A stretch of DNA of 60,094 nt from Clostridia bacterium (GTDB lineage: Bacteria > Bacillota > Clostridia > TANB77 > CAG-508). Made by a program: the position numbers and the translations under genes. Of this stretch, positions 37,206 through 48,308 are shown one piece after another. The stretch is from NCBI GenBank assembly GCA_022797215.1, contig JAAWKD010000008.1, forward strand, positions 1-60,094. Reading direction: 5' to 3'. Numbering within the stretch: the stretch's first letter is position 1; every line of letters starts with the position of its first letter. Below the pieces are notes generated by a model that saw nothing but the letters and a program-made list of their open reading frames with translations, had not been told where the DNA came from and did no database searches.

Positions 37206-39926
37206 TTAAGGTTTTGTTGTTGTCCCACCTGGATTAGTGGTGGTTCCACCACCTGTTGTTGTATTTCCTCCTGCTGGTGGTGTTCCTCCATCTGGTGGAT
37301 TCTCTCCTCCTGGTGGTGTTCCTCCTCCTGAGTTATCTCCACCTGGGTCTGTAGTGGTTAGTTTATTAACTGTAATAGTAATAGCAACTCCTTTTTCTAC
37401 TCTCGTTCCTTCTGTTAAACTCTGTGTTAAAACAATTCCATCAGCTTGAGTAGCATCATGTCCCTCTATAACAGTAATATTAAGACCTGCTAGTAATGCC
37501 CTTGCTTCTGCCTCTGTTTTTCCTACTACATTTTCCACTGTTATTTTGCTAGTTTCTTCATTATGCTTTGTACATTTTTCAGTAGGAACACTATATTTAT
37601 CTTTTTTTCCAATCACTTTCCATCCAGCATTTTGCTCTTTTTCTGGTTGTTTAGCAAATACTTTTTCTTCTACCTCTGGACAGTATTCATTTGCTAATTT
37701 TCCTGTTTCTTTACAAATCTTTTCTGCCTCATGTCCATCACAAGCTTTTGGTACAGTTCCTTCTACAAAGTATTCTGTATAAGTGCTTCCACATTTTTTA
37801 GTTGCCAAATTTCCTGAACTTCTACAAATACTAGCAGTAACTACATTACTTGGCTTTTTAAATCTAGCTGCCTTTTTATCTTTGTGAACAGTCTTCATAA
37901 CATTTGCCCAAAGTTTCCTTGCATTTCCTACATTGTACATTGTGTAATTACCATCTGGGTAACCATTCCAGGTAGCCGCTGCATAATATGGAGTAAAGCC
38001 ACAAAGCCAAGTATCACTGTCATTTTCTGTTGTACCAGTTTTTGCTGCCACATCAATATTAGTCATATAGCATTCGTTGGCAGTTCCTTGTGCTCCTGTT
38101 ACAACATCCATTAAAATTTGTTTAACAATATATGCATTTGCTGCTGAAATAACTCTATGCGTTTCTTGCTCTGGCTCTAATACAGTATTCCCATCAGCAT
38201 CTACTAATTTTTCATAGAAAGTTGGCTCAATATACACGCCATCATTAGCAAGTGCTGCATATGCTGCTGCCATTTGTAAAGTACTTGAGCTATGTTTAGA
38301 ACCTCCTATTGCTAAAGACAATACACTATCATCTTTTTCTGTATAAGTATCTAAACCAAAAGCGTGTAAATATTCAATAACTGTTTTAGCTCCTATATTC
38401 GAAAATACTTTAATATTAACAATATTAGAGGAAACCTCTATGGCTTTCCTAACTGTACATAGGCCTTGATATCCTCCTGCATTTTTAGGTCTATAACTAA
38501 TACCGCTATTTACATTTGCAAACTCTGTTGTCGTATCTTCATAAACAGTTGCTGCTGTAATAACTTTTTCCTCTAGTCCAGCTGAAACATTTGCTAATGG
38601 TTTAATAGAAGAACCTGTCTGCTTTTCGGTACTTGTTGCATAGTTATAGTCTGTTCCTTTATCACTTCCAAAAGCGCCCCCCATAGCAACTACTTTTCCA
38701 GTTTTAAAATCAATAATTGTCATTCCTGCTTGTGTACCTACTTTTTTAGTCACATTTTTTCCATTTTCTTTAACTGTAGTTGTTCTTGTTTCTATATAGC
38801 TTTTTTTAGCCATTTCTTTCACTACTGTTTTTTGAATCGTGCTATCTTGTGTGGTATATAACTTATACCCTCCACTTCTAATCATTCGGTCTGCTTCACT
38901 AAGACTGATTTTCTTCTGTTTTGCTAAATCTTGTGCTGTTTCTTTAACAGCCTCCTCTATAAAATATGAATTAGTATTACCAAAAGCAAGTTTTCCTTGC
39001 TTAAATTTCAAACCTTTTTCTACTTTTTCTAAGGCTTCATTATAAATTTTTTCTGCTTCTTCTGGATTATCACTAATTTTATTTTGCTCTTTCATTAAAT
39101 CTAATACAAATTTTGTTCTTGTTTTAATTTTCTCTGCGTGATCATTCTCTTTGTTATATGGATTGTACGCATTAGGTGAATGGTTAATTCCTGCTAAAAA
39201 ACAAGATTCTGCTAAATCTAAATCTTTTGCTGATTTTGCAAAATAGTATTGTGCTCCATATTCTACGCCATGAAGTTCATTTCCACCCACGAAAATAACA
39301 TTCAAATACTTTTCTAGTATTTCTTCTTTTTTTAATATCTTTTCAAGTTGGTAGGCTCTAGACATTTCACGAATTTTTCTTTCAATTCCCTCTTTACCAC
39401 TTCCAGCATCATCAGACATTAAATTTTTTACTAATTGTTGCGTAATAGTACTACCACCACCAACACTTGAACCATCTGCTTTATGTAATAAATAGCTAAC
39501 AGTAGCTTTTCCTGTTCTTAAAATATCCACACCATCATGTTCATAAAATCTCTTATCTTCTACTGCTACATAGGCATCTGCTGTATATTTTCCCATTTGA
39601 TCAAAATTGATTAACTTTCTATTTGCACTTCCTTCTGATGCTGAGAGAACTGCTATCTGCTTCCCCTTTGAATCCAATACTACTGAATTTTCATTAGCAA
39701 CTAATTCCTCTCTTGTAAGAGTCCACTTATCACTTAGAAAAATTCCTGCTACTACTCCTACTCCTGCTAAACCTAATAAAACTACCAAAACAAAACAAAT
39801 TAAAATTGCCTTCTTCAATTTTGAATGTTTCTTTTTCCCTTTTTTCTTTCCTTCTTTTTTGTTTTTTGGTTGTTTTTCTGCTTTTATCTTATATTGCTTT
39901 GTTTTATCACTATCTTTGTTTCCCAT
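37206..39926 (-). CDS. Class A penicillin-binding protein with PASTA domain
   Basis: A 906-residue bifunctional peptidoglycan synthase. It has a Lys-rich cytoplasmic tail (1-34), a membrane helix (about 37-60), a glycosyltransferase 51 domain with EDKRFYEHDGVD and GGSTITQQLVKN, and a transpeptidase domain with the catalytic Ser in STEKQTGSSIKPLANV, SSN and KTGTTENDSDTW. Cys-containing and PASTA-like segments follow (TVENVVGKTEAEARALL), then a Gly/Pro/Thr-rich tail of about 45 residues (PPGGENPPDGG), perhaps a wall-spanning flexible end. AGGAGG precedes the ATG. Confidence 0.93.
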   Translation of the reverse strand: MGNKDSDKTKQYKIKAEKQPKNKKEGKKKGKKKHSKLKKAILICFVLVVLLGLAGVGVVAGIFLSDKWTLTREELVANENSVVLDSKGKQIAVLSASEGSANRKLINFDQMGKYTADAYVAVEDKRFYEHDGVDILRTGKATVSYLLHKADGSSVGGGSTITQQLVKNLMSDDAGSGKEGIERKIREMSRAYQLEKILKKEEILEKYLNVIFVGGNELHGVEYGAQYYFAKSAKDLDLAESCFLAGINHSPNAYNPYNKENDHAEKIKTRTKFVLDLMKEQNKISDNPEEAEKIYNEALEKVEKGLKFKQGKLAFGNTNSYFIEEAVKETAQDLAKQKKISLSEADRMIRSGGYKLYTTQDSTIQKTVVKEMAKKSYIETRTTTVKENGKNVTKKVGTQAGMTIIDFKTGKVVAMGGAFGSDKGTDYNYATSTEKQTGSSIKPLANVSAGLEEKVITAATVYEDTTTEFANVNSGISYRPKNAGGYQGLCTVRKAIEVSSNIVNIKVFSNIGAKTVIEYLHAFGLDTYTEKDDSVLSLAIGGSKHSSSTLQMAAAYAALANDGVYIEPTFYEKLVDADGNTVLEPEQETHRVISAANAYIVKQILMDVVTGAQGTANECYMTNIDVAAKTGTTENDSDTWLCGFTPYYAAATWNGYPDGNYTMYNVGNARKLWANVMKTVHKDKKAARFKKPSNVVTASICRSSGNLATKKCGSTYTEYFVEGTVPKACDGHEAEKICKETGKLANEYCPEVEEKVFAKQPEKEQNAGWKVIGKKDKYSVPTEKCTKHNEETSKITVENVVGKTEAEARALLAGLNITVIEGHDATQADGIVLTQSLTEGTRVEKGVAITITVNKLTTTDPGGDNSGGGTPPGGENPPDGGTPPAGGNTTTGGGTTTNPGGTTTKP

Positions 39927-40064
39927 TAGGATGTCCTCCTATCCTTGTTATATAAATATATTTTTACAAGGCTATTATATACTATATTCAGCAAAATGGA
40001 AAGTATTTTAAGAAATTTTTAAACTATTTCACTTACGGTTTTAAGACTTTTGTGTGTCACATGA

Positions 40065-40102
40065 CAAAAAATCACTATTTTTTATTCTAAATAGTGATTT
40101 TT
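40065..40102 (-). terminator. Terminator after the TPM-domain gene
   Basis: AAAAATCACTATTT/AAATAGTGATTTTT stem, 47 bases after the TPM stop on the minus strand. Confidence 0.75.
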
Positions 40103-40148
40103 CTTATCTAAATTTTATAAAAAAGTGATGTTAGTTACTCCTTAACTG

Positions 40149-40946
40149 TTAGAAACTTCTTGAACTTCCTCCACCTCCAGAATGTCCACCACCACCGCGG
40201 AAACCTCCACCGCCAGAGAAGCCACCTCCATGGAAGCCTCCGCCTCCACCAAAGAAAATGAATGGTCCTCCTCTACCTCTAAAACGTATAGAAATGAAGA
40301 TAAAGAAAAACATTACCATTATATAAATTATAATCTCTATTGACTGAAAACTAGTACCCTTTTGAACAGCTTTTTCAGATCCAGTAATGGTCACACCATA
40401 TTCCTCTGCTACTTCCTTTAAGAAAGCACTATATCCATTTTTGATACCTTCATCAAAATTATTTTGCCTTAAATATGGAATAATGTATTCGTCTTGCATT
40501 CTTCCAGTTTTCCCGTCTGGCAGTTTTCCTTCTAGTCCATACCCTACTTCCACACGGAACTCCCTATCTCCGTAAGAACATAGTAAAAGCAGTCCATTGT
40601 CTTTATTTTTATCTCCAATGCCCCAACTATTAAATAGTTGATAGGCATAATCTTCAATACTCATTCCATTTAATGATTTTACTGTCACAACTACAATTTG
40701 TGCTCCAGTCTTCTTTTGGAGTTCTACATTTGTATCCATAATATATTGTTTAGTTTCTCTTGTCAAAACTCCCGCATTATCATTCACATAGAAATCTGAT
40801 GTTGGACTTACTACGGCCGCAAGTGTTGTACTTGTCATATTACTCAAAATGACAATGAGAAATAGCAGAAAAAAGGCAAAATAAATTTTTTGCCTTTTCT
40901 TACTTTGGTTTTCAATTTTATTTATTTTTAAAACTTGTTTAATCAA
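40149..40946 (-). CDS. TPM-domain membrane protein with Gly-rich tail
   Basis: About 266 residues. An N-terminal membrane/signal helix is followed by a TPM domain (about 45-180; VNDNAGVLTRETKQYI, GAQIVVVTVKSLNGMSIEDYAYQLFNSW, GLLLLCSYGDREFRVEVGYGLEG), a second helix, and a Gly/Phe/Ser-rich tail ending SSRSF. This matches the YgcG family that travels with LemA. I chose a TTG start at 40946 because GGAGG lies just upstream and the open frame further up is inside lemA; this start overlaps the lemA stop by a few bases. Confidence 0.82.
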   Translation of the reverse strand: MIKQVLKINKIENQSKKRQKIYFAFFLLFLIVILSNMTSTTLAAVVSPTSDFYVNDNAGVLTRETKQYIMDTNVELQKKTGAQIVVVTVKSLNGMSIEDYAYQLFNSWGIGDKNKDNGLLLLCSYGDREFRVEVGYGLEGKLPDGKTGRMQDEYIIPYLRQNNFDEGIKNGYSAFLKEVAEEYGVTITGSEKAVQKGTSFQSIEIIIYIMVMFFFIFISIRFRGRGGPFIFFGGGGGFHGGGFSGGGGFRGGGGHSGGGGSSRSF

Positions 40947-41508
40947 AATTAACCTCCGGAACTTTATTACTTCCTTCTTCTGCTTCAAAGTATGGTTTCT
41001 TATCGAAATTAAACATACCTGCAATGATACTTGCTGGAAATTTACAAATGCTTAAGTTATATTCTTTAACTGCCTCGTTATATTGTCTCCTTGCTTGGCT
41101 AATTCTATTCTCAGTTCCTGCCAATTCATCCATTAATTGTATATAGTTTTGAGAAGATTTTAAATCTGGATAATTTTCAACCACTACTAATAAACGATTT
41201 AAAGCATTGGTTAATTCTGTATTTGCATTTGATTTATCCTCTATTGTTTTTGCTCCTGCTAGTTTACTTCTTGCATCTGTTACTGAATTGAAAATCTCTT
41301 GTTCTTGTTTTGCATATCCCTTTACTGTATTGACTAAATTTGGAATTAAATTTGCTCTTCTTTGTAATTCATTATCAATGTCTGCAAATTTTCCATCCAC
41401 TCCTTCACTTTTGGTAAGCATTCCGTTATAAGTAGAAACTACTGTAATTCCACCAATTAATAGAATGGCTGCAATTACAATTAGGGTAATTAAAAGTCCT
41501 TTTTTCAT
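40939..41508 (-). CDS. lemA: LemA family protein
   Basis: A 189-residue protein with one N-terminal membrane helix (5-25) and a helical bundle containing YNGMLTKSEGVDGKFADIDNELQRRANLIPNLVNTVKGYA and PDLKSSQNYIQLMDELAGTENRI, which define LemA. Its role is poorly known; it is usually paired with a TPM-domain protein, as here, and linked to envelope stress. Confidence 0.9.
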   Translation of the reverse strand: MKKGLLITLIVIAAILLIGGITVVSTYNGMLTKSEGVDGKFADIDNELQRRANLIPNLVNTVKGYAKQEQEIFNSVTDARSKLAGAKTIEDKSNANTELTNALNRLLVVVENYPDLKSSQNYIQLMDELAGTENRISQARRQYNEAVKEYNLSICKFPASIIAGMFNFDKKPYFEAEEGSNKVPEVNFD

Positions 41509-41530
41509 AATTTTTTCCTTTCATTTTTTA

Positions 41531-41670
41531 TTTTTCAATTATCACTATAAGAAAAGTGAAGACCGCGCAAGACGAGCTTGCGAGTGCCTTCCGTTGCTTT
41601 CTCTAATTTCATTTATAATCAAAAGCAACGGACAGCAAGGTCAAACGTTCTTATAGCAATAATCAAAAAC
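41531..41670. repeat. Three-way-junction repeat family R3, copy 3
   Basis: Outer stem CTATAAGAA/TTCTTATAG, extended by TTTTTcAaTTAT against ATAATcAAAAA, closing on GACC/GGTC. Inner hairpins are CGCAAG/CTTGCG and CCGTTGCTTT/AAAGCAACGG, followed by ACAGCAA. Hairpin 1 and the outer stem differ from copy 1 but still pair. It lies between lemA and dnaJ. Confidence 0.8.
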
Positions 41671-41692
41671 AAAATAATAATTTTATTAATGA

Positions 41693-42843
41693 TTATCCAA
41701 AAATCCCCTTTTTCTTTACTGGTGGCTGCTCATTCATGGTTTTAGCAAGTTGTAATAAAAGTTCACGTTGCTCAGCAGTTAGCTTCTTAGGTACTTGAAC
41801 TTGAACTGTAAAGATAAAATCTCCTTGTCCATTACCATTAATAGCCTTGAAACCTTTGTCTCGAATAATAAACTTAGTTCCTGTTTGTGTACTATCTGGT
41901 ATCGTATACATTTCATCTGTTCCATCTACCATCGGAATACGAAGCTCTGCACCTAATGTTGCTTGTGTAAAGGTAATTGGAATTTCACAAAGCACATTAT
42001 TTCCTCTTCTTGTATAAAGTTTATGCTTTTTAACATGAATGGTTAAGTATAGATCTCCTTTTGGTCCACCATTTTCTCCAGGTTCGCCTTCTCCACGTAA
42101 TACAATCGTTTGATTATCATCTACTCCTGCTGGAATTTTCACAGATAATCTTACTTGATTACGAACTGTACCTTTTCCTTTACAAGTTTCACAAGATTCT
42201 TTAATAATCTTTCCTGTTCCATGGCAGTTTGTACAAGTCCTCATTGTTTGCATTTGCCCTAAAATAGTAGTCTGGATTTGCTTAATTTGACCGCTACCAT
42301 GACAAACACTACAAGTTTCAGGATGTGTTCCTGGCTTACTACCCTCTCCATGACAAGTATTGCAAGTTTCTTTACGATTGATAGTTACATATCTTTCTGT
42401 TCCTAAAAAAGATTCTTCAAAACTAATTTCTAACTCATATTGCAAATCAGTTCCTTTTCTAGGTCCATTTTGTCTGCTACCTCCTCGGTTGCCTCCAAAA
42501 CCTCCTCCAAAGAAGGAAGAAAAGATATCTCCTAAATCTCCAAAGTCACTAAATCCGTCAAAACCAGTTGAATATGTATAGGTACCATTTCCATATGGGT
42601 TACCTCCACCAAAACCTTGTGGTCCATCTGGTCCAAATTGGTCATACATTTTTCTTTTTTGGCTATCAGATAATGTTTCATATGCTTCATTTACTTCTTT
42701 GAACTTGGCTTCTGCTTCTGCCTTATTGTCAGGATTAGCATCTGGATGATATTTCTTTGCTAAGCGACGATAAGCTTTTTTTAACTCATCGTCACTTGCA
42801 TTTTTATCTACACCAAGTACTTCGTAATAGTCTCTTTTAGACA

Positions 42844-42844
<1 letters not shown>
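41693..42844 (-). CDS. dnaJ: Chaperone DnaJ
   Basis: A 383-residue type I Hsp40. J domain 1-70 with the HPD motif ([11 protein letters not shown]), a Gly/Phe region (about 75-125), and a zinc region with four CxxCxGxG units ([32 protein letters not shown]), then the client-binding C-terminal domains. It stimulates the DnaK ATPase and hands over unfolded clients. Its ATG overlaps the dnaK stop codon by one base, so translation is coupled. Confidence 0.97.
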
Positions 42845-44712
<1,868 letters not shown>

Positions 44713-44732
44713 TTAAATTTTTGATTTTTCTT

Positions 44733-44876
44733 TTTGATAATTTATATTTGTTTTGCAGTAGCGCATAGCGACCAAACGTAGCCACATTTGTGGCGAAGTG
44801 CGATTGGAGCAATCACCCTTTTTCTAATAGGAAGATTGTGACCAACAAGCTACAAAAAACAATATAAGTTATCAAA
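44733..44876. repeat. Three-way-junction repeat with R3 architecture (R4)
   Basis: Outer TTTGATAA/TTATCAAA and an AT-rich stem close on GTAGC/GCTAC. Hairpin 1 has CGCA/TGCG with inner GCCAC/GTGGC; hairpin 2 has TTGGagCAATC/GATTGtgaCCAA with an AT loop, then CAA before the closing stem. The shape equals R3 although almost no primary sequence is shared. It lies between grpE and dnaK. Confidence 0.65.
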
Positions 44877-44898
44877 TATATACAATAAAAATTAAAAA

Positions 44899-45411
44899 CT
44901 AGTTAGCTACAACCACCATAGAATGGCGTATCACTTTATCGCCTATCATATATCCTTTACGATATTCTTCTTTGATTTCCTTTTCTCCTAAATTATCATC
45001 TTGTATCAAGCTTACTGCTTCATGAAGTTCTGGGTCAAAGGTTTTTCCTATTGCTTCAATCTCTTTTACTCCATTTGCTGTTAATACATCTTTAAATTGT
45101 TTTAGTACAAGTTCTACCCCTTGTTTATAGTTTTCATCTTCAGTTGGGCTAGACACTGCTTTCTCTAAGTTATCTATTACTGGCAACAACCTAGAAACAA
45201 CATCTCCCATTAAAGAATCATACATTCCTTCTTTTTCTTTTAATGTTCTTTTTTTATAATTATCGAATTCTGCTGCTACCCTTTTTAATCTGTCGTCTGT
45301 TTCTTCTAGCTGAATTTTCAAAGTTTCATTTTGTTTTTTAACTTCTATCACTTCATCTGTATTTTCTCTAATTTCTTCCTTTTCTTCTGTTAATTCTTCT
45401 TTTACACTCAC
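44899..45411 (-). CDS. grpE: Nucleotide exchange factor GrpE
   Basis: A 170-residue GrpE. It has a long N-terminal coiled coil (about 1-60), then RVAAEFDNYKKRTLKEKE, LLPVIDNLEKAV and a C-terminal beta domain with GKTFDPELHEAV and RKGYMIGDKVIRHSMVVVAN. It releases ADP from DnaK. Second gene of the operon, after hrcA. Confidence 0.96.
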   Translation of the reverse strand: MSVKEELTEEKEEIRENTDEVIEVKKQNETLKIQLEETDDRLKRVAAEFDNYKKRTLKEKEGMYDSLMGDVVSRLLPVIDNLEKAVSSPTEDENYKQGVELVLKQFKDVLTANGVKEIEAIGKTFDPELHEAVSLIQDDNLGEKEIKEEYRKGYMIGDKVIRHSMVVVAN

Positions 45412-45446
45412 GCTTTTCTCACTTTCCTTTCTTTCTTTTTAAGGTG

Positions 45447-45497
45447 TGTCCCCAGTCTGACAAAAGTGTCAGGAAAAGGAACGTCCCCAAACTGACA
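45447..45497. repeat. GGGAC-type repeat unit between hrcA and grpE
   Basis: GTCCCCAGTCTGACA and GTCCCCAAACTGACA form a direct repeat about 36 bases apart; TGTCAG between them pairs with either CTGACA. It could act as a processing or attenuation site inside the heat-shock operon. Confidence 0.55.
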
Positions 45498-45502
45498 TAG
45501 CA

Positions 45503-46505
45503 CTATTCTCCATTTAATTTCTTACTAATATATTTCATAACTGAAATTACTTTAGAATAGTCCATTCTTTTTGGCCCTATAATGCCAATAGTTCCTAAAT
45601 CTTTATCTTGATAACGGTGTTTAAATGTAACAATACTAAAGTCTTTTAATTGTTCATTTTCCTGTTCATCACCAATATATACATTAATGTCATTTGCAAA
45701 TCCTGTATTTAATAAATCCAATACAATTTCTTTGGTATCTATTAAGTTAATGAAATTTCTAGCTACTTCTAAGCTTCTAAACTCAGGAAGTTCAAAGGCT
45801 TTATTAGTTCCTTCTAAATATACTTTTGATTCTTCGTGAATGACTTTATTTAACTGTTCCATAACAGGTCTTATTACTTCTAAGCTATAATTCATTTCCG
45901 AAAAAATATATTCTTCTAGTGGCTTATCGATAGCTTCTAATGGTTTTCCTTTTAGTTTATTATTAAAGATAAAGTTTAATGTATTTACTTGATTCTCTGT
46001 AATATCTTCGTCAAATTTGATAATAGTTTCTTTTACAATACCTGTGTCCGTAAGAATAACTGCCATTAGCATTCTTGTACCTAGTAATACAAATTTTACA
46101 TCTTCAATGTTTTGAATTCCTGCTTTAGGGCCAACCGCTACTGAAGTATAGTGTGTAATTTCTGATAAAGTATTGGTAGCAATTTTAGTTAAATCCTCTA
46201 TCGCATTTACTCTTGTTTCCATTTTTGACTGAATGTATTTAATTTCTTCTAAGCTAATGTCATCCTCTTTAATAAGTTCGTCTACATAGAAACGATATCC
46301 TCTTGCTGAAGGAATTCTTCCGGCTAGAAGTATGTGGTTTATCTAAGTATCCAATTCTCTCTAGTTCAGACATTTCATTTCGTATAGTAGCACTACTACA
46401 ATCTAATCCATATTTATTTACTAAAGTTCCTGAACTAACCGGTTCCGCAGTGCTAATGTACTCATCGATAATTGCTTGTAATATTTTCTTCTTTCTTTCT
46501 TCCAA
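45503..46505 (-). CDS. hrcA: Heat-inducible repressor HrcA, read through a +1 frameshift at CGG
   Basis: It represses class I heat-shock genes by binding CIRCE. The winged-helix N-terminus is visible (RKKKILQAIIDEYISTAEPVSSGTL, ATIRNEMSELERIGYL). Codon 62 is CGG in TCT-AGC-CGG-AAG; skipping its C gives HTSSGRIPSARGYRFYVD, the most conserved stretch of HrcA, and the frame then runs to 45503. Length is 3n+1 (about 333 residues, normal). Triplet reading would end after 78 residues and leave only the DNA-binding domain. Because ribosome frameshifting would be needed for its own repressor, the level of this protein could depend on CGG decoding. Confidence 0.92.
46320..46322 (-). other. CGG +1 recoding site, hrcA
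   Basis: Context TCT AGC CGG AAG AAT; skipping the C gives AGC GGA AGA ATT (S-G-R-I), as in the conserved TSSGRIPS. Codon 62. Confidence 0.92.
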
Positions 46506-46547
46506 TGTTCCCCCTTTCCTTAGGGATACTTGAAAATTATCTCCTAA

Positions 46548-46574
46548 TTAGCACTCTTTGTTTTGGACTGCTAA
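46548..46574. promoter_or_regulatory. CIRCE operator with one mismatch
   Basis: TTAGCACTC, 9 bases, GACTGCTAA. The consensus right arm is GAGTGCTAA, so there is a single G-to-C change. It lies between the promoter and the hrcA start, the standard place for HrcA repression. Confidence 0.92.
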
Positions 46575-46585
46575 ACTTTCTATAT

Positions 46586-46612
46586 ATTATATCCATTTTT
46601 AGCAGTTGTCAA
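46586..46612 (-). promoter_or_regulatory. Promoter of the hrcA operon
   Basis: Minus strand TTGACA with TATAAT 15 bases later (or TAATAT at 17 bases), ending 12 bases before CIRCE. Confidence 0.7.
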
Positions 46613-46652
46613 TACGAATTGCTAAAAAACTATATGAATTTTTTGTGAATAC

Positions 46653-46682
46653 AAAAAAGACTGATCTAAAAATCAGTCCTTT
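46653..46682 (-). terminator. Terminator after the DUF4190 gene
   Basis: GACTGAT/ATCAGTC stem with a T-rich minus-strand tail (CTTTTTTG), 15 bases past the stop. Confidence 0.75.
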
Positions 46683-46697
46683 CTACTTTTCTATTTT

Positions 46698-47015
46698 TTA
46701 TACTAAAGATGCTGCTGTAATAATAATGTTAAGAACAACTGCTATTATATCAATAACACCTATTACTAATCCAGCTATAGCAAATCCTTTTCCTTTATCT
46801 TTAGTAGCATCAAATTTAACAAGACCTACAATACCTAAAACAACAGCTACAATCCCACATGGTAAACCTGCTACAAGAAGTCCCACTAATGCAACAATAA
46901 AGCTAGTTAATGCCATAGAATTTTGTTTTCTTTGTCCTACATTTTGTGTTGTTTGAGCTGTATACTCCTCTTTCTTTACTCCTGGTTCTTGAATTGGGTT
47001 ATTATTTTCTTCCAT
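46698..47015 (-). CDS. DUF4190 small membrane protein
   Basis: A 105-residue protein with a polar N-terminus (about 1-30) and two hydrophobic helices separated by a short polar turn (KFDATKDKGKGFAIAGLVIG), the DUF4190 pattern. Role unknown. I chose the ATG at 47015 because GGAGG lies 7 bases before it; an ATG at 47021 is too close to the RBS. Confidence 0.75.
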   Translation of the reverse strand: MEENNNPIQEPGVKKEEYTAQTTQNVGQRKQNSMALTSFIVALVGLLVAGLPCGIVAVVLGIVGLVKFDATKDKGKGFAIAGLVIGVIDIIAVVLNIIITAASLV

Positions 47016-47110
47016 TTTCATTCCTCCAATATTTTCTTTATTTTATTCTTATGCTTAGAGCATTTTTATTATACATAAAATTTATAAATATTACAAGTAT
47101 TTTTTCAAAT

Positions 47111-48277
47111 TTATGCAAACTCTTCCCAAGCTAAATTTGCTAAGTCAATTCCTTTTTTCGTTAATTTGATACTATTTCCATCTATTTCTATCAAATTTTC
47201 TTTCGTCAATTTCTCTAACTGCTCATGATATAGATAAATAGGATTTGCAATAAAACGATTTTTAAATTCTTGTATGCTAACTCCTCCTATTTTTCTAAGT
47301 CCTAATAACATAAACTCTTTTTGCACTGCCTCTTGATTTTGCTTTTCGTGAAAAACAAAGTTATTTTCAATTCTTCCCTCTTCATAATTCTTGATATATT
47401 CTTCTATTTCTCCTATATTAGAATAGCGAATTCGGTTAGTATATGAATGCGCACCAGCACCAAAACCAATATATTCTTTCTGTTCCCAACAATTGCTATT
47501 ATGCTTAGACTGATACCCTTCTTTGGAAAAATTTGAAATTTCGTAATGGATATATCCGCTTTCTTCTAATAGCTGCTTTGTTTTCCAATACATTTCTCTT
47601 TCCAAAGTTTCATCTGGCAAAGTTAATTCTCCACTTTGTATCTGTTTTTCTAATTTTGTCCCTCCTTCTACAATTAAAGAATATATCGAAATATGTTCTG
47701 GTTCTAGCCCAATTACTTCTTCTACTGAATTTTGAATTTCACAAATAGTTTGGTTTGGTAAGCCTAGCATTAAGTCAATATTGATATTTTCAAATCCTAC
47801 TTGCTTTACTAAATAATAGGTATCTAAAAACTCTTGATAGTTATGTATTCTTCCTAATTGTTTTAACAAGGTATCATAAGTAGATTGTAAACCAATACTG
47901 ATACGGTTGATACCACTTTCAAAATAATCCTGTAATTTTTCTAGCGTCACAGTTCCTGGATTTACTTCTATAGTAATCTCTGCTTCCTTTGCTACTTCAT
48001 AGTTTGCATTAATGGTTTGCATGATTTCTACTATGTACTTACTATCCAATAACGAAGGTGTTCCACCTCCTATATAAATAGTATTCACTAAAAAAGGATT
48101 GTCCTTTCCTTCTATTACATCTTGCTTATTTGCTTGTCCTACTTCTTCAATTTCTTGTTTTAAGCATTTCATATATCTTGGAATATAACTGTCTTTTCCT
48201 TCATAAGAACAAAAATCACAATAATGACATTTTTTCTTACAAAATGGTATGTGTATATAAATTCCTATTTCTTTCAT
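47111..48277 (-). CDS. hemW: HemW-like radical SAM protein
   Basis: A 388-residue radical SAM protein of the oxygen-independent coproporphyrinogen oxidase family. The cluster motif is HIPFCKKKCHYCDF (CxxxCxxC). GGGTPSLL, INRISIGLQSTYD, and GFGAGAHSYTNRIRY match HemW. The family binds heme and is usually a heme chaperone, not an oxidase. I chose the ATG at 48277 (AAGGA upstream); the longer open frame has no RBS and overlaps whiA. Confidence 0.88.
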   Translation of the reverse strand: MKEIGIYIHIPFCKKKCHYCDFCSYEGKDSYIPRYMKCLKQEIEEVGQANKQDVIEGKDNPFLVNTIYIGGGTPSLLDSKYIVEIMQTINANYEVAKEAEITIEVNPGTVTLEKLQDYFESGINRISIGLQSTYDTLLKQLGRIHNYQEFLDTYYLVKQVGFENINIDLMLGLPNQTICEIQNSVEEVIGLEPEHISIYSLIVEGGTKLEKQIQSGELTLPDETLEREMYWKTKQLLEESGYIHYEISNFSKEGYQSKHNSNCWEQKEYIGFGAGAHSYTNRIRYSNIGEIEEYIKNYEEGRIENNFVFHEKQNQEAVQKEFMLLGLRKIGGVSIQEFKNRFIANPIYLYHEQLEKLTKENLIEIDGNSIKLTKKGIDLANLAWEEFA

Positions 48278-48308
48278 TGATATATCCTTACCTTTCTGTA
48301 ATAATCTC

